Source: CAZNLL01 sp964573885
GTDB taxonomy: Bacteria > Desulfobacterota > DSM-4660 > Desulfatiglandales > Desulfatiglandaceae
Reading direction: 5' to 3'
DNA: 64,000 nucleotides
Assembly: GCA_964573885.1 (NCBI GenBank)
Contig: CAZNLL010000004.1
Location: 1 to 64,000, forward strand
Below are positions 16,281 to 25,531 of the stretch, in pieces. Within the stretch, counting starts at the first letter, position 1, and every line of letters begins with the position of its first letter. The notes under the pieces are model-generated. The model searched no databases. It had not been told where the DNA came from and was given only the letters and a program-made list of their open reading frames with translations. Both the position numbers and the translations under genes were made by a program.

Positions 16281-17867
16281 CTACGGCCCGAAATCCAGGA
16301 TCTCCATCTTCAATTTACCGATCAGGGCGATGATATCCACCTGCCTGTCAAGACCTCCCTGAACCAATTTAATATGGGTTACGTCCGCCGGCATCTGATC
16401 AAGGGTCCCGTCCATAGAGACCCATTCGCCCAGAAAGCACTCGGTCCAGGCATGGTAAAAAAACCTGCCCTTGGAATACACCAGCCCCACACACACCCGG
16501 GCCGGGATGCCGCTGGCCCTGAGCAGGGCCGTAAGCAGGACGGCGTGTTCATTGCAGTCCCCCTGTTTAACCTTGAGGACCTCTTTGGCGCTGGGCACAC
16601 TGATGACGGGCCTTTTTTCCACCTCTTTGTATACCCAGGCCATGAGCCTCCTGGCCACGATGGCCGGTTTCTTCTCTTGACCCGCAATGGCGGAGACCCT
16701 CTCGGCCATGGCCTTGTCATCGCTTTCGATATTGAATTCAGGCTGCAGAAAAGGCGTCAGTTTTTCCGGCGGCTCCGAATAAGGCAGAGTGTAGGAGGCC
16801 TTTTCGGGCACCTTTTCCCGGGTAATTACCAGGGTCTCTCCCTCAAAATGCTGGCGGCCTTGGTTTAAGACGGCCGTGTCAAAAGGGGTGTCATCCAGGC
16901 CCTCCATTTTGACCTTTAAATAGCTCAACCGGTCCGGATGGCGCAGTTTCTGCTTGACAGGTATGGCCGCCAGTTCATAAAAGTCCTCTCCTTCCCGGCC
17001 CTCGATGTCCCGGGGAGCCCGGGCCGCACTCGACTTGACCAGGGTGAGTCCCATAAACCCCTTTTCCTTCAGGACCGTCCCCGTTTCGTCCACCCAGAAG
17101 ATCAAGGACTGCCCCCACATTTCCGCCTCCAGCCTGAAGGCATCGAATTCCATCCGGTGGATGATAACGGATTCTCTGGCCGCGACCTTGACCACCACCT
17201 GCTTCTGGCTCATGGTAGAGGGGTCAAAGAGGGGGAACTCAAAGGACTGCCCGACCTCTATGGGCTGACCCTTGAAAAACTGGGCCATTCCCGAGGCAAT
17301 CACGGGTGGTCTCTTTAAAGGGATCCTTTCCGTCCTCCGGGCCCGGTCCTCTCCCACGTCAAGTAAAAGGTCCCTGCCCTCCACCCTGCCCGACACCCTG
17401 AAAGTGACCAGGCCCGAGCGCATTGTGAACCTGAAGTTCCTCAAGGTAAAGTCGGCCCCCACCACCGCCCGGGTCACAGCGTGGATTCCGCTGAGCTGAT
17501 CCATCAGGTGGAGTCTCAAAAAAATCTCTTCGTGGATCAGATAATGCTCATCACCCACGGGACTGACCTGATTCACTGAATAGCCCACCTTTTTCCCCTT
17601 GAGAAAGATCTCCATCCATTCCCGCTGGGAAGAATCTATGGCCGAGGTCCGGGTGGTTGGTTCCCCCTGCTCTGCAGGGCTCCCCTGAAAATGGGTCTTT
17701 TTTACCAACAGGCCCATCAGGATGAGCCAGAACACGATCACGACCACCCCGGCCAAGTTGAAGAGACGGTTTTTTTGTTTCCTGTCCACAGCGTTTCGTA
17801 AGCTCCCAAGACACACCCGAGGAAGAAAAGCAAGGATTCCTTGCTCCCCGGAGACTTTATACACCAT
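16281..17867 (-). CDS. Membrane-anchored transglutaminase-like protein
   Basis: 528 residues. One transmembrane segment near the N-terminus (about 36-56, LFNLAGVVVIVFWLILMGLLV-like) places the rest outside the cytoplasm. The region from about 85 to 290 is a beta-rich domain. The transglutaminase-like core carries a full triad: Cys in QGDCNEHA (about 437), His in FYHAWTE (about 472) and Asp in VSMDGT (about 484). Such proteins act as peptidases or transamidases in the periplasm; the substrate is unknown. It lies 50 nt upstream of the ABC operon on the same strand. The N-terminal start is uncertain. Confidence 0.85.
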   Translation of the reverse strand: MVYKVSGEQGILAFLPRVCLGSLRNAVDRKQKNRLFNLAGVVVIVFWLILMGLLVKKTHFQGSPAEQGEPTTRTSAIDSSQREWMEIFLKGKKVGYSVNQVSPVGDEHYLIHEEIFLRLHLMDQLSGIHAVTRAVVGADFTLRNFRFTMRSGLVTFRVSGRVEGRDLLLDVGEDRARRTERIPLKRPPVIASGMAQFFKGQPIEVGQSFEFPLFDPSTMSQKQVVVKVAARESVIIHRMEFDAFRLEAEMWGQSLIFWVDETGTVLKEKGFMGLTLVKSSAARAPRDIEGREGEDFYELAAIPVKQKLRHPDRLSYLKVKMEGLDDTPFDTAVLNQGRQHFEGETLVITREKVPEKASYTLPYSEPPEKLTPFLQPEFNIESDDKAMAERVSAIAGQEKKPAIVARRLMAWVYKEVEKRPVISVPSAKEVLKVKQGDCNEHAVLLTALLRASGIPARVCVGLVYSKGRFFYHAWTECFLGEWVSMDGTLDQMPADVTHIKLVQGGLDRQVDIIALIGKLKMEILDFGP

Positions 17868-17978
17868 CTATTTCGCGGAGAAAAGACAGAAGGAAACGAT
17901 ACACTTCAGGGGGTAAGTTTCTTGAAATTCCATGAGTGAGGCGAGGAAAAAAACGCCGGTTCAGGAGTGCGACAGGGC

Positions 17979-18476
17979 CTACATCTTGTATTTGCCGAAG
18001 TCTTCAGGATTGAGGTTTTCCAGGATGTCCTGCCACTGCTTTCCTTTCTCTGACTTGTCTTCCGCCTCGGCCTTCAGGTCGATTTGGCTGGAGTTTTTGA
18101 TGACCTCATCGGCGACGAAGATGGGTGCTTTCACCCTGAGAGAAAGGGCGAGGGCGTCACTGGGTCTGGCATCTATGGACATGTCTTTGCCCCCATGCCT
18201 GAAATGGATAAGGGCGTAATAGGTATTGTTTTTGAGATCACAGACCTCGATTTTCTGGATCTTCACATCCACCATTTCCATGAGGTCCCTGAAAAGATCA
18301 TGGGTCATGGGCCTGGAGAATTTAATCCCCTCCAATTCGCTGGCAATGGCGGTCGCCTCTAAAAGGCCGATCCAGATAGGCAGGGTTTCCTCCCCGTCAA
18401 TCTCCTTGAGAATCACAATGGGGCTGTTTGTTATTGGATCCACAGTTAGCCCGGATACGATCATGGGTTTATACAT
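17979..18476 (-). CDS. Bifunctional nuclease family protein (DUF151/BFN)
   Basis: 165 residues from the ATG at 18476, which is preceded by GAGGAGGG; the longer frame to 18629 has no ribosome site. The BFN core is clear: TNSPIVILKE, LPIWIGLLEATAIA, RPMTHDLF and the hallmark SIDARPSDALALSLR. A C-terminal extension (EAEDKSEKGKQWQDILENL) is typical of deltaproteobacterial members. The plant homologue has nuclease activity; in bacteria the role is not settled. Confidence 0.92.
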   Translation of the reverse strand: MYKPMIVSGLTVDPITNSPIVILKEIDGEETLPIWIGLLEATAIASELEGIKFSRPMTHDLFRDLMEMVDVKIQKIEVCDLKNNTYYALIHFRHGGKDMSIDARPSDALALSLRVKAPIFVADEVIKNSSQIDLKAEAEDKSEKGKQWQDILENLNPEDFGKYKM

Positions 18477-18846
18477 AATGCCCTCCTCGGGTCCCTCAAG
18501 AGTGCCTTTTTTCTTAGAAAGGTGCCGTGGGCTCATCCCAAGGCCCTCAATTGCGTTTATTCCATTCTTAAACATACGTCTTCTTTTGTCAACACCGCAC
18601 TCTCCAGAGAAACGACCAATTTCAGGCACTCCCGGGGAGTTTGAGTCCCCCCCGTAGAGAGGATTGATTTTTGACAGAAATGGGGCTATTAAAAGGCCCT
18701 TGAAGGTAAAGCCGGGGCCTTTCCCCGCCCCTGAGAGCCCAGGGGCGTGAGCGGGCTTTGTGATAGGGATTCATGGGACTTAGCATCACCGTAAGGCCAA
18801 TTTCACAAAGGCGGCCCAGGCCTCCTCAACCAAGGGATGTGGAGCA
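18477..18846. other. 370-base divergent intergenic region
   Basis: Separates the BFN-family gene (minus) from the acyltransferase gene (plus). It holds a possible promoter for the BFN gene at 18565-18592. A TTGACA near 18670 on the plus strand has no matching -10 at proper spacing. Confidence 0.4.
18565..18592 (-). promoter_or_regulatory. Possible sigma-70 promoter of the BFN-family gene
   Basis: Minus strand: TTGACA (18592-18587), 16-nt spacer, TAAGAA (18570-18565), about 90 nt before the ATG at 18476. The -35 is perfect; the -10 matches only three positions. Confidence 0.35.
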
Positions 18847-21381
18847 ATGAACCCGCAGAAAAATGATGTTTACCCCTCTTTTCTCGATCAGAAGCCCAGT
18901 CTTTTTTTGGGCCGGGTCCTTTACAGGCTCTTTAAGCGGGTCCAGTTTGACGAGAACATGACCGAGCCCCTCAGGGAGATGCACCGAAAGGGCACTGTGA
19001 TTTACGCCACCAAGTATCGGGGGCATCTGGACTATCTCCTTTATCATTATCGGTTCCGCCGGGGACGCCTTCCCTACCCCAAGATCGCCTTTGACGTGAA
19101 CATTTCCCTGTTTCTGCCCCTCTCCCAGGTGGCCAAGATCCTCAGGTTCCACCTCTCCTACTTTTTGAGGCACCGGCAACTCCCCAGCCCCTTCAAGACC
19201 GAATACTTCAAGAGGGCGGTAGAAAATGGAACCCCCTGTCTCCTTTACTTGGTGGATCCCAAGGGATTCAGGCGATCCTTTATGGGCGCCGAGCAGAGCG
19301 CCCTCCATTTTCTTCTGCAGACGCAACGTGAAATGGATCGGCCCATCTACCTGGTGCCCCAGCTCGTCCTCTACAAAAAGACCCCCGAAAAAGAACGCGC
19401 CACCATGCTGGATATCTTTTTCGGCTTTCGGGACAATCCTGGAATTATCCGTAAAATCGTCCTCTTTTTCAGGTATAATCGCCGGGCCTTTATTGATTTC
19501 GGAAGGCCCATCGACCTCAAAACCTACCTGGAAGGCCAACCTGAAACCCGCTCTCTGGAGGACATGACCGCGGAGGTCCGGCACCAGCTCATCGAGAGTA
19601 TCGACGGGCAAAAGCGGGTCATCCTGGGGCCGATCATGAAATCCAGACAGCAATTCAAGGAGAAGGTGCTCACCGGCCCCAAGATATCCGGGTTCATCAA
19701 AGACGGGGCAGGACAGAATAAGATCAAGGCCCAGCAATTCCGTAGGAAGGCCAGCGAATACTTCGATGAAATAGCAGCGGATTATAACGGCGCCTATGTG
19801 CAGTTCTTGCACAGGCTCCTCACCTGGTTCTGGAAGAGGGTTTTCGAAGAGATTGATGTGGAAAAAAGGGGTCTGGCCCTGGCCAGGGAATGGGCCAGAA
19901 AAGGTCCTCTTATCTATGTCCCCTCCCACAAGAGCCATGTGGACTACCTGGTACTCAATTATGTCCTCCACGAGCACCACATGCACATCCCCAGGATCGC
20001 GGCGGGCAAGAACCTGGCCTTCTGGCCCATGGGTCATATTTTTCGCAAGTGCGGTGCCTTTTTCATCCGGAGAACCCTCGGGGGAGCCAGGCTGTATACC
20101 AAGGTGCTCACCAGCTACATCAAGGCCCTCATTGAGGAAGGGCACCCCCTTCAGTTCTTTATCGAGGGAGGGCGAAGCAGGAGCGGCAAGCTGATCCTTC
20201 CCAAAACCGGATTTCTCTCCATCCTCTTCCAGGCCTATGAGGAAGGCTATGCCCATGATCTTACCTTTGTGCCGGCTTCCATCACCTATGACCGGGTACT
20301 GGAAGAAAAGGCCTATCTCAAGGAGGTAGGCGGGGGAACCAAGGAAAAGGAGAATATCAAGCAGGTGCTCCAGGCCAGGCGTTTTCTCAAGCGCAAGTAC
20401 GGAAAGGTCTATATTCGTTTTGGCGAGCCCCTCTCCTTGCGCCAATACCTTTCCCGGACCGAGACGCCTCAGGACGCCGGTCCGGAGGAACTGGCCTTTG
20501 AACTGGTGGGCGCCATCAACAAAATCGTGCTGGTCACGCCCCTCTCACTCATAGCCTCGGCCATCCTGACCAGACACCGTCGCGGGTTTCATCTGGCAGA
20601 ACTGGGCTCCACGGTGCAAACCCTTCTGGATTTCCTCCACACCTTCCAGGTGCCTACCGCCACCACCCTTGCGGACCCCGTCCAGGGCATTGAGGAAACC
20701 ATCGCCCTCCTCACGGACTGGAAGGTGATGAACGCCGTTGAAGATGTGGATGAAGAAAAGCCCTTCTACTATGTGGAGGAGGACAAAAAGCAGGAGCTTG
20801 AGTATTACAAAAACAGTATTATCCACTACTTCATCTTTCATGCCTTTATTGCAGTCTCTTTTTTGACGAACACCCGGGAGGCCAAGACACAAGAGGCCCT
20901 GCTCGCAGACTACGCGTTTATGAAAAAGCTTTTTAAACATGAATTTATCTTCCCTCAATGGAAGAACACCCCAAAAGCCATGGAGGAAGAGGTTCGCTAT
21001 TTTCTGGACGCCGCCTTCATCACTCAAGACCGCCCCGGTGAATACCAGGTCACCCAGCTCGGCCTGGAGAAATTGCCCGTGTGGGCCGGCCTCGCCAAAA
21101 CCTTTCTTGAGTCTTACTGGATTGCCCTTCGGGCCTTTATGCGTCAGGAAAAAAAGAAAAAAAAGAAGGCGGACCTATTGAAGGACATGCGTGATCGCGG
21201 GCTCCTATTCCACAAACTGGGCCTCATCGACCATGCAGAGGCCGTCAGCCAGATCAGCTTTAAAAACGCCCTCACCTTTATCAAGGAAGAGGTGCTTCAG
21301 GGCCAGGACAAGGCCGATACCCGGGAAAAGCTCTCCCGGATGGGTAAACGCATCTACCACCTTTCCCGCTTCCGGGGATGA
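18847..21381 (+). CDS. PlsB-like glycerol-3-phosphate acyltransferase with tandem acyltransferase regions
   Basis: 844 residues. The second acyltransferase region has canonical PlsB features: VPSHKSHVDYLVLNY (catalytic His about 363), AAGKNLAFWPMGHIFRKCGAFFIRR, then FIEGGRSRSGK and FVPASITYDRV. The first 300 residues form another acyltransferase-like unit with a similar but altered box, KYRGHLDYLLYHY. The remaining C-terminal 300 residues resemble the PlsB C-terminal domain. The protein probably acylates glycerol-3-phosphate or lysophosphatidate at the membrane as the entry to phospholipid synthesis. Start ATG follows GGGATGTGGAGC. Confidence 0.88.
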   Translation: MNPQKNDVYPSFLDQKPSLFLGRVLYRLFKRVQFDENMTEPLREMHRKGTVIYATKYRGHLDYLLYHYRFRRGRLPYPKIAFDVNISLFLPLSQVAKILRFHLSYFLRHRQLPSPFKTEYFKRAVENGTPCLLYLVDPKGFRRSFMGAEQSALHFLLQTQREMDRPIYLVPQLVLYKKTPEKERATMLDIFFGFRDNPGIIRKIVLFFRYNRRAFIDFGRPIDLKTYLEGQPETRSLEDMTAEVRHQLIESIDGQKRVILGPIMKSRQQFKEKVLTGPKISGFIKDGAGQNKIKAQQFRRKASEYFDEIAADYNGAYVQFLHRLLTWFWKRVFEEIDVEKRGLALAREWARKGPLIYVPSHKSHVDYLVLNYVLHEHHMHIPRIAAGKNLAFWPMGHIFRKCGAFFIRRTLGGARLYTKVLTSYIKALIEEGHPLQFFIEGGRSRSGKLILPKTGFLSILFQAYEEGYAHDLTFVPASITYDRVLEEKAYLKEVGGGTKEKENIKQVLQARRFLKRKYGKVYIRFGEPLSLRQYLSRTETPQDAGPEELAFELVGAINKIVLVTPLSLIASAILTRHRRGFHLAELGSTVQTLLDFLHTFQVPTATTLADPVQGIEETIALLTDWKVMNAVEDVDEEKPFYYVEEDKKQELEYYKNSIIHYFIFHAFIAVSFLTNTREAKTQEALLADYAFMKKLFKHEFIFPQWKNTPKAMEEEVRYFLDAAFITQDRPGEYQVTQLGLEKLPVWAGLAKTFLESYWIALRAFMRQEKKKKKKADLLKDMRDRGLLFHKLGLIDHAEAVSQISFKNALTFIKEEVLQGQDKADTREKLSRMGKRIYHLSRFRG

Positions 21382-21388
21382 GCTCGAC

Positions 21389-24184
21389 TCACACGATGGT
21401 GTATTCTCCCTCCTTGAGCTTGGCGTGGGCCGCGGCCAGCCGGGCGATGGGAACCCGGGGAGGAGAACAGGAAACATAGCTCATCTGGATGTGATGGCAG
21501 AAGCGGATGGCATCGGGGTGCCCTCCCTGTTCCCCGCAAATCCCGACCTTCATGTCCGGCCGGGTCTTCCTGGCCCATTCAACGGTGATCATCATCAGGC
21601 GCCCCACCCCTTTAATATCCAGAATCTCAAAAGGATTATGCTGCAGGATGCCGTGGTCCTTGTAGAGGGGTAAGAACTTGTTTTCCGCATCCTCCCGGGA
21701 AAAAGAGAAGGTCGCCTGGGTAAGGTCGTTGGTGCCAAAGGAGATAAACTCGGCCAGCTCGGCAATGCGTCCCGCCCTCATGCAGGCCCTGACCACCTCC
21801 ACCATGGTGCCGAATTTGTAAGGGACCTTGATTCCCGATGCCTTTTCCACGTCTTTGTGGATTTGGATCACATACTTGTGGACCCACTTCAATTCCTCCA
21901 GGGTGCATACCTGAGGCACCATGATTTCCGGCTCAATATTCCGGCCCTCCCCCATGTGTTCCGCGGCCGCTTCCAGGATCGCCCTGATTTGCATGGCATA
22001 GATCTCGGGATAGGTGATCCCCAATCTCACCCCTCGATGGCCGAGCATGGGATTGGTCTCCGCCAGGGTCTTTACCTTCTTGAGGACCGCTTCCTTGGAC
22101 TGGATGAGGGTCTCGGTCAGGTGCTTGTTCCAAAGCTCCTCCAGGCCGTGGGTGACGGTTTCCAGATTGGCCGCGTATCGTTCATGCAGCCCGGGATCCA
22201 ACATCTTAAGGGTATCGGGAAGGGCCGCCATCCCCTGGACGGTCTTTTTTAGTTCCCTGAGATTATTAATCTCCTGAACCAGCTCTTCCGCCGAAGGCAG
22301 GAATTCATGTATGGGGGGGTCCAAGAGGCGGATGGTAACCGGGTATCCATCCATGATCCGGAAGATTTCCTTAAAATCCTCTTTCTGGAAGGGGAGCAGC
22401 CGGGCCAGGGCCGCCTTCCTTTCCTGGGCCGTATCGGCCAGGATCATCTCCTGCACAGTGGGCAGCCTCTCCGGCTCATTGAACATCCTCTCCGTCCGGC
22501 ACAGACCGATTCCCATGGCCCCGTATTTCTTGGCCTTGGTCACAGACTCCGGGGTGTCTGCGTTGGCCATCACCTTGAGATCCCCGATATCATCGGCCCA
22601 CTCCAGCAGCACCAAGAGGTCTTCTACGAACTCCGGCTCAATCGTGGGGACACTCCCCTGGTACACATTGCCGTTACTCCCGTCTATGGTGATCATATCC
22701 CCTTCCCTCAGGGTGACACCGGAGATGACCGTCTCCCTGGAGGCATGGTTGATGACAATGGCCTCGCATCCTGAAACGCAGGGTTTTCCCATGCTCCGGG
22801 CCACCACAGCGGCATGGGAGGTCTTTCCCCCCCGGCTGGTGAGGATGCCCTGGGCGGCGAAGAAACCGTGGATATCATCCGGTTTGGTCTCCTCTCGGAC
22901 CAAGATGACCTTTTCCCCCAGCTTTGCCTTGGTCTCCGCCCGATCCGCTTCAAAGACGATCTTCCCGGAGGCCGCCCCCGGGGAGGCCGGAAGCCCCTGG
23001 GCCAGGACATTGACCTTTGCCTCGGAATCCAGCCGGGGATGAAGGAGCTGGACCAGCATATCGGGCTGAACCCGCAAGAGGGCCTCTTCTTCGGAAATAA
23101 GGCCTTCATTGACCATGTCAATGGAGGTCTTGATAAAGGCGGCGGCGTTCATCTTTCCATTTCTGGTCTGGAGACAGTAGAGGGTCTTGTTTTCCACGGT
23201 GAATTCAAAATCCTGGACCTCCCGGTAATAATCCTCCAGGGTATGGCGCAAGTTCTCAAGCTCCCGGTAGACCTCGGGCATCTCTCTTCTGAGCTCCCGG
23301 ATCGGTTTCGGGGTCCTGATCCCGGCCACCACGTCCTCTCCCTGGGCATTGATCATGTACTCACCGTATAGCCGGTTCTCTCCGGTTCCAGGGTTTCTTG
23401 TAAAGGCCACGCCTGTGGCGCTGTCGTCCCCCATGTTTCCGAAGACCATGGTGCAGATATTCACCGCCGTGCCATTGGCCATTTCCGGGGTGATATTAAA
23501 CTCCCTCCTGTAATCCACGGCCCGCTTGCCCATCCAGGACTTGAAAACGGCCTCCACAGCCAATTCCAGCTGTTCGTAAGGATCCTGAGGAAAGGGTCTG
23601 CCCGTATTCTTTTCGATGACCTCCAGAAACCGGCGTGAGGCCTCCATCAAGGCCTCTGCCCCAAGGTCCACATCCTGCTTTGCCTTATATTGCTTCTTTA
23701 TCTCCTCAAAAATGTGACCAAAGGCCTCATCACTGACCCCCAAGGCCACGGACCCGAAGAGCTGGATCAACCTCCGGTAGAGGTCGTAGACAAATCTCTC
23801 CTGATTGGACACCTTGATAAAACCCTCTACGGTCTGATCATTGAGGCCAAGATTCAATATGGTATCCATCATGCCCGGCATGGACATAGCGGCCCCTGAC
23901 CTGACTGACACGAGTAGGGGGTTCTTGGGATCTCCAAACCCCTTTCCCGTCTTTTTCTCCAGCTCGGACATGGCCGACCTGATCTCCTGGTTCAGGGCCG
24001 GTTCTAATCCGGCCTTTTTCTTTTTCAAGTAGGCCAGGCAGGCCTCGGTGGTGATGACAAAACCGGGGGGCACAGGCAGCCCGATCTTGGTCATCTGGCA
24101 CAGATTCGCCCCTTTGCCCCCGAGAAGCTTTTTGTCGCTTCCATCTCCCTCTTCAAAGGCGTACACGAATTTTTCAGCCACCAT
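21389..24184 (-). CDS. ppdK: Pyruvate, phosphate dikinase
   Basis: 931 residues, slightly longer than typical bacterial PPDK. The N-terminal ATP-grasp part begins FVYAFEEGDGSDKKLLGGKGANLCQM. The phosphohistidine domain carries GGKTSHAAVVARSMGKPCV (His about 457). The C-terminal PEP/pyruvate TIM barrel has LGHRGVRLGITYPE, FSFGTNDLTQ and the catalytic CGEQGG. It interconverts pyruvate + ATP + Pi with PEP + AMP + PPi, useful for gluconeogenesis from acetyl-CoA in an autotroph. Start has GGGAGGGG. The gene overlaps the preceding small membrane-protein gene by 11 nt and converges with the acyltransferase gene. Confidence 0.96.
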   Translation of the reverse strand: MVAEKFVYAFEEGDGSDKKLLGGKGANLCQMTKIGLPVPPGFVITTEACLAYLKKKKAGLEPALNQEIRSAMSELEKKTGKGFGDPKNPLLVSVRSGAAMSMPGMMDTILNLGLNDQTVEGFIKVSNQERFVYDLYRRLIQLFGSVALGVSDEAFGHIFEEIKKQYKAKQDVDLGAEALMEASRRFLEVIEKNTGRPFPQDPYEQLELAVEAVFKSWMGKRAVDYRREFNITPEMANGTAVNICTMVFGNMGDDSATGVAFTRNPGTGENRLYGEYMINAQGEDVVAGIRTPKPIRELRREMPEVYRELENLRHTLEDYYREVQDFEFTVENKTLYCLQTRNGKMNAAAFIKTSIDMVNEGLISEEEALLRVQPDMLVQLLHPRLDSEAKVNVLAQGLPASPGAASGKIVFEADRAETKAKLGEKVILVREETKPDDIHGFFAAQGILTSRGGKTSHAAVVARSMGKPCVSGCEAIVINHASRETVISGVTLREGDMITIDGSNGNVYQGSVPTIEPEFVEDLLVLLEWADDIGDLKVMANADTPESVTKAKKYGAMGIGLCRTERMFNEPERLPTVQEMILADTAQERKAALARLLPFQKEDFKEIFRIMDGYPVTIRLLDPPIHEFLPSAEELVQEINNLRELKKTVQGMAALPDTLKMLDPGLHERYAANLETVTHGLEELWNKHLTETLIQSKEAVLKKVKTLAETNPMLGHRGVRLGITYPEIYAMQIRAILEAAAEHMGEGRNIEPEIMVPQVCTLEELKWVHKYVIQIHKDVEKASGIKVPYKFGTMVEVVRACMRAGRIAELAEFISFGTNDLTQATFSFSREDAENKFLPLYKDHGILQHNPFEILDIKGVGRLMMITVEWARKTRPDMKVGICGEQGGHPDAIRFCHHIQMSYVSCSPPRVPIARLAAAHAKLKEGEYTIV

Positions 24185-24362
24185 TGTCCCCTCCCTTGTT
24201 CCTCTTTCTCATGTACTCAAAAAGGTAGGCCAACCCAAGCATAAGACCCGCCAGTCCGGCGACTTTGATCAGCGGGGTCTTCCCGAAGAAAATCCGGCAG
24301 GCAAAAAAGGCGAACAATACCGAGAGCATCAGGCGGATCACAAACAGCTCGAAAGGCCCCAT
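24174..24362 (-). CDS. Small membrane protein upstream of ppdK
   Basis: 62 residues with two hydrophobic segments (about 8-25 and 31-49) and a basic Gly-rich tail. The ATG follows GGAG at proper distance, and the end overlaps the ppdK start, so it is translated with it. No family is recognised. Its tight fit between two genes supports reality despite the size. Confidence 0.65.
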   Translation of the reverse strand: MGPFELFVIRLMLSVLFAFFACRIFFGKTPLIKVAGLAGLMLGLAYLFEYMRKRNKGGDNGG

Positions 24363-24377
24363 CAGGCTGAAACTCCT

Positions 24378-24701
24378 CTATTTTTTCTTAAAGGGGATCA
24401 CTTTTCCCGTCTTGTCCCGGTCCTTGTCTTCAACTTGGTCAGCAACCGGACTTTCTGCGCCCACGTCAACCCTTTCCACCGCTTCCAGACGAATGCCCTT
24501 CCCTCCCATGGTGAAGGGGGTCCCGTCGATGTATTCATCCCTGAGGATCCATGTCACCACCTGGGTGGGTAAGGTGAGGAGTAAAAGGGTCACCTGAAAC
24601 CAGCCCCTTTTTATATCCGGCTCGATGCCCTCGATACGGGCGAAAACAGAGGGTTGTTCCTCATAATAAATGAGGACCACGTCATTTACCTCGCGAACCA
24701 T
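24378..24701 (-). CDS. Conserved hypothetical protein
   Basis: 107 residues from the ATG at 24701, which has GGGAG just upstream; a second ATG at 24716 has none. The N-terminal 70 residues look like a small beta-barrel (VNDVVLIYYEEQPSVFARIE, then WFQVTLLLLTLP). The C-terminal tail is charged and ends in a Lys-rich IPFKKK. No function can be assigned. It is followed at 15 nt by the small membrane protein and ppdK. Confidence 0.6.
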   Translation of the reverse strand: MVREVNDVVLIYYEEQPSVFARIEGIEPDIKRGWFQVTLLLLTLPTQVVTWILRDEYIDGTPFTMGGKGIRLEAVERVDVGAESPVADQVEDKDRDKTGKVIPFKKK

Positions 24702-24879
24702 GGGACTCCCTGTCATTTTCGGGCTTGGCCGTAAAACAAAATCACCGGATGAAAACCTTGTTCAGGATGACGGTCAAAAACCAAAGCCCAAAGCGTAAGA
24801 TCCCCACCGAAGGCTGGAACCCTTAAGTCTTGGGCCATCATCCGGTGTCCGCAAGGGGCCGGGGGTCAAGGTGAGGGCC

Positions 24880-25221
24880 CTATTCACTGTCTCTCAAGAC
24901 ACTTCCCGGATCCGTCCTGAGTTTCTCCAGTTTGTTTCTAAAGCCGTCCCCGAGATCAACACCCATCTTCTCGGCCTGTTTCTCGGCATGGAGCCCGATA
25001 TTGCGGCTGTCCTTGTAAAAGTTGTCTGACTGACGCACCTTGGGATCGTAATTGGCAAGTCGCTCGCTTCCCGAGACGTGATAAACGACTCGAGAGATAA
25101 GTTTCTTGAGATCGGTTTCCCCGCATGCGGGACAAGAAAGCCTTTCCTCTTCGCCGCTTTTGAGAATGAGGTGTTGAAACTGGTTCCTGCACCGGGTACA
25201 CTGGTATTCGTAAATGGGCAT
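24880..25221 (-). CDS. FmdB-family zinc ribbon protein
   Basis: 113 residues from the ATG giving MPIYEYQC, the family's invariant start. Two CxxC pairs (CTRC near 8-11 and CPAC near 31-34) form the zinc ribbon. The tail (about 45-113) is helical and charged. The family name comes from a proposed regulator of formamide genes, but the function is not established; it is a frequent small gene in Desulfobacterota. Confidence 0.85.
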   Translation of the reverse strand: MPIYEYQCTRCRNQFQHLILKSGEEERLSCPACGETDLKKLISRVVYHVSGSERLANYDPKVRQSDNFYKDSRNIGLHAEKQAEKMGVDLGDGFRNKLEKLRTDPGSVLRDSE

Positions 25222-25531
25222 TTTCCCCATCTCCTTGGCCGTTTATGAGAATCTTCAATGGTTTTTACTCTACCATGGGACCGTGAAAGACTCAACCGAA
25301 ATTAGCAGGAAATCAGGCACGATGAACTGTACGGGGTTCATTGTCTTTTCTTGAATGAAGGACGGCTCATATTTTCCTTGACACCCCAGAGGTCATTATG
25401 GCATGTAACAAATTTCACAAAACGGTTCTCTGAGAGGGCTTTTTGAGATTTTGACGCCCCCTGTTGCAGCCCTTCTCACCAGCCGCACTTAACGCTTCAG
25501 AAAATCCAACGCTTACCAGGAGACAGACGTT
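25222..25531. other. 310-base leader region before the Cys-type hdrA operon
   Basis: No gene seen. A TTGACA (25378-25383) on the plus strand could be a -35 box, with a weak -10 (CATGTA or GCATGT) 17-18 nt on. A good ribosome site (AGGAG) precedes hdrA. A GGCACG nearby was checked as a sigma-54 half-site and lacks the -12 GC. Confidence 0.35.

Noticed and set aside
18826..20445. 539-residue open frame on the minus strand
   Set aside because: It lies wholly antisense to the PlsB-like gene, which has clear motifs; the antisense product is Gly/Pro/Leu-rich without family resemblance, an effect of the high-GC codon pattern.
25353..25420. TGGCATG and GGCACG strings before the Cys-type hdrA as sigma-54 promoters
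   Set aside because: Neither has GC at the required -12 spacing (GG-N10-GC), unlike the site at 35919.
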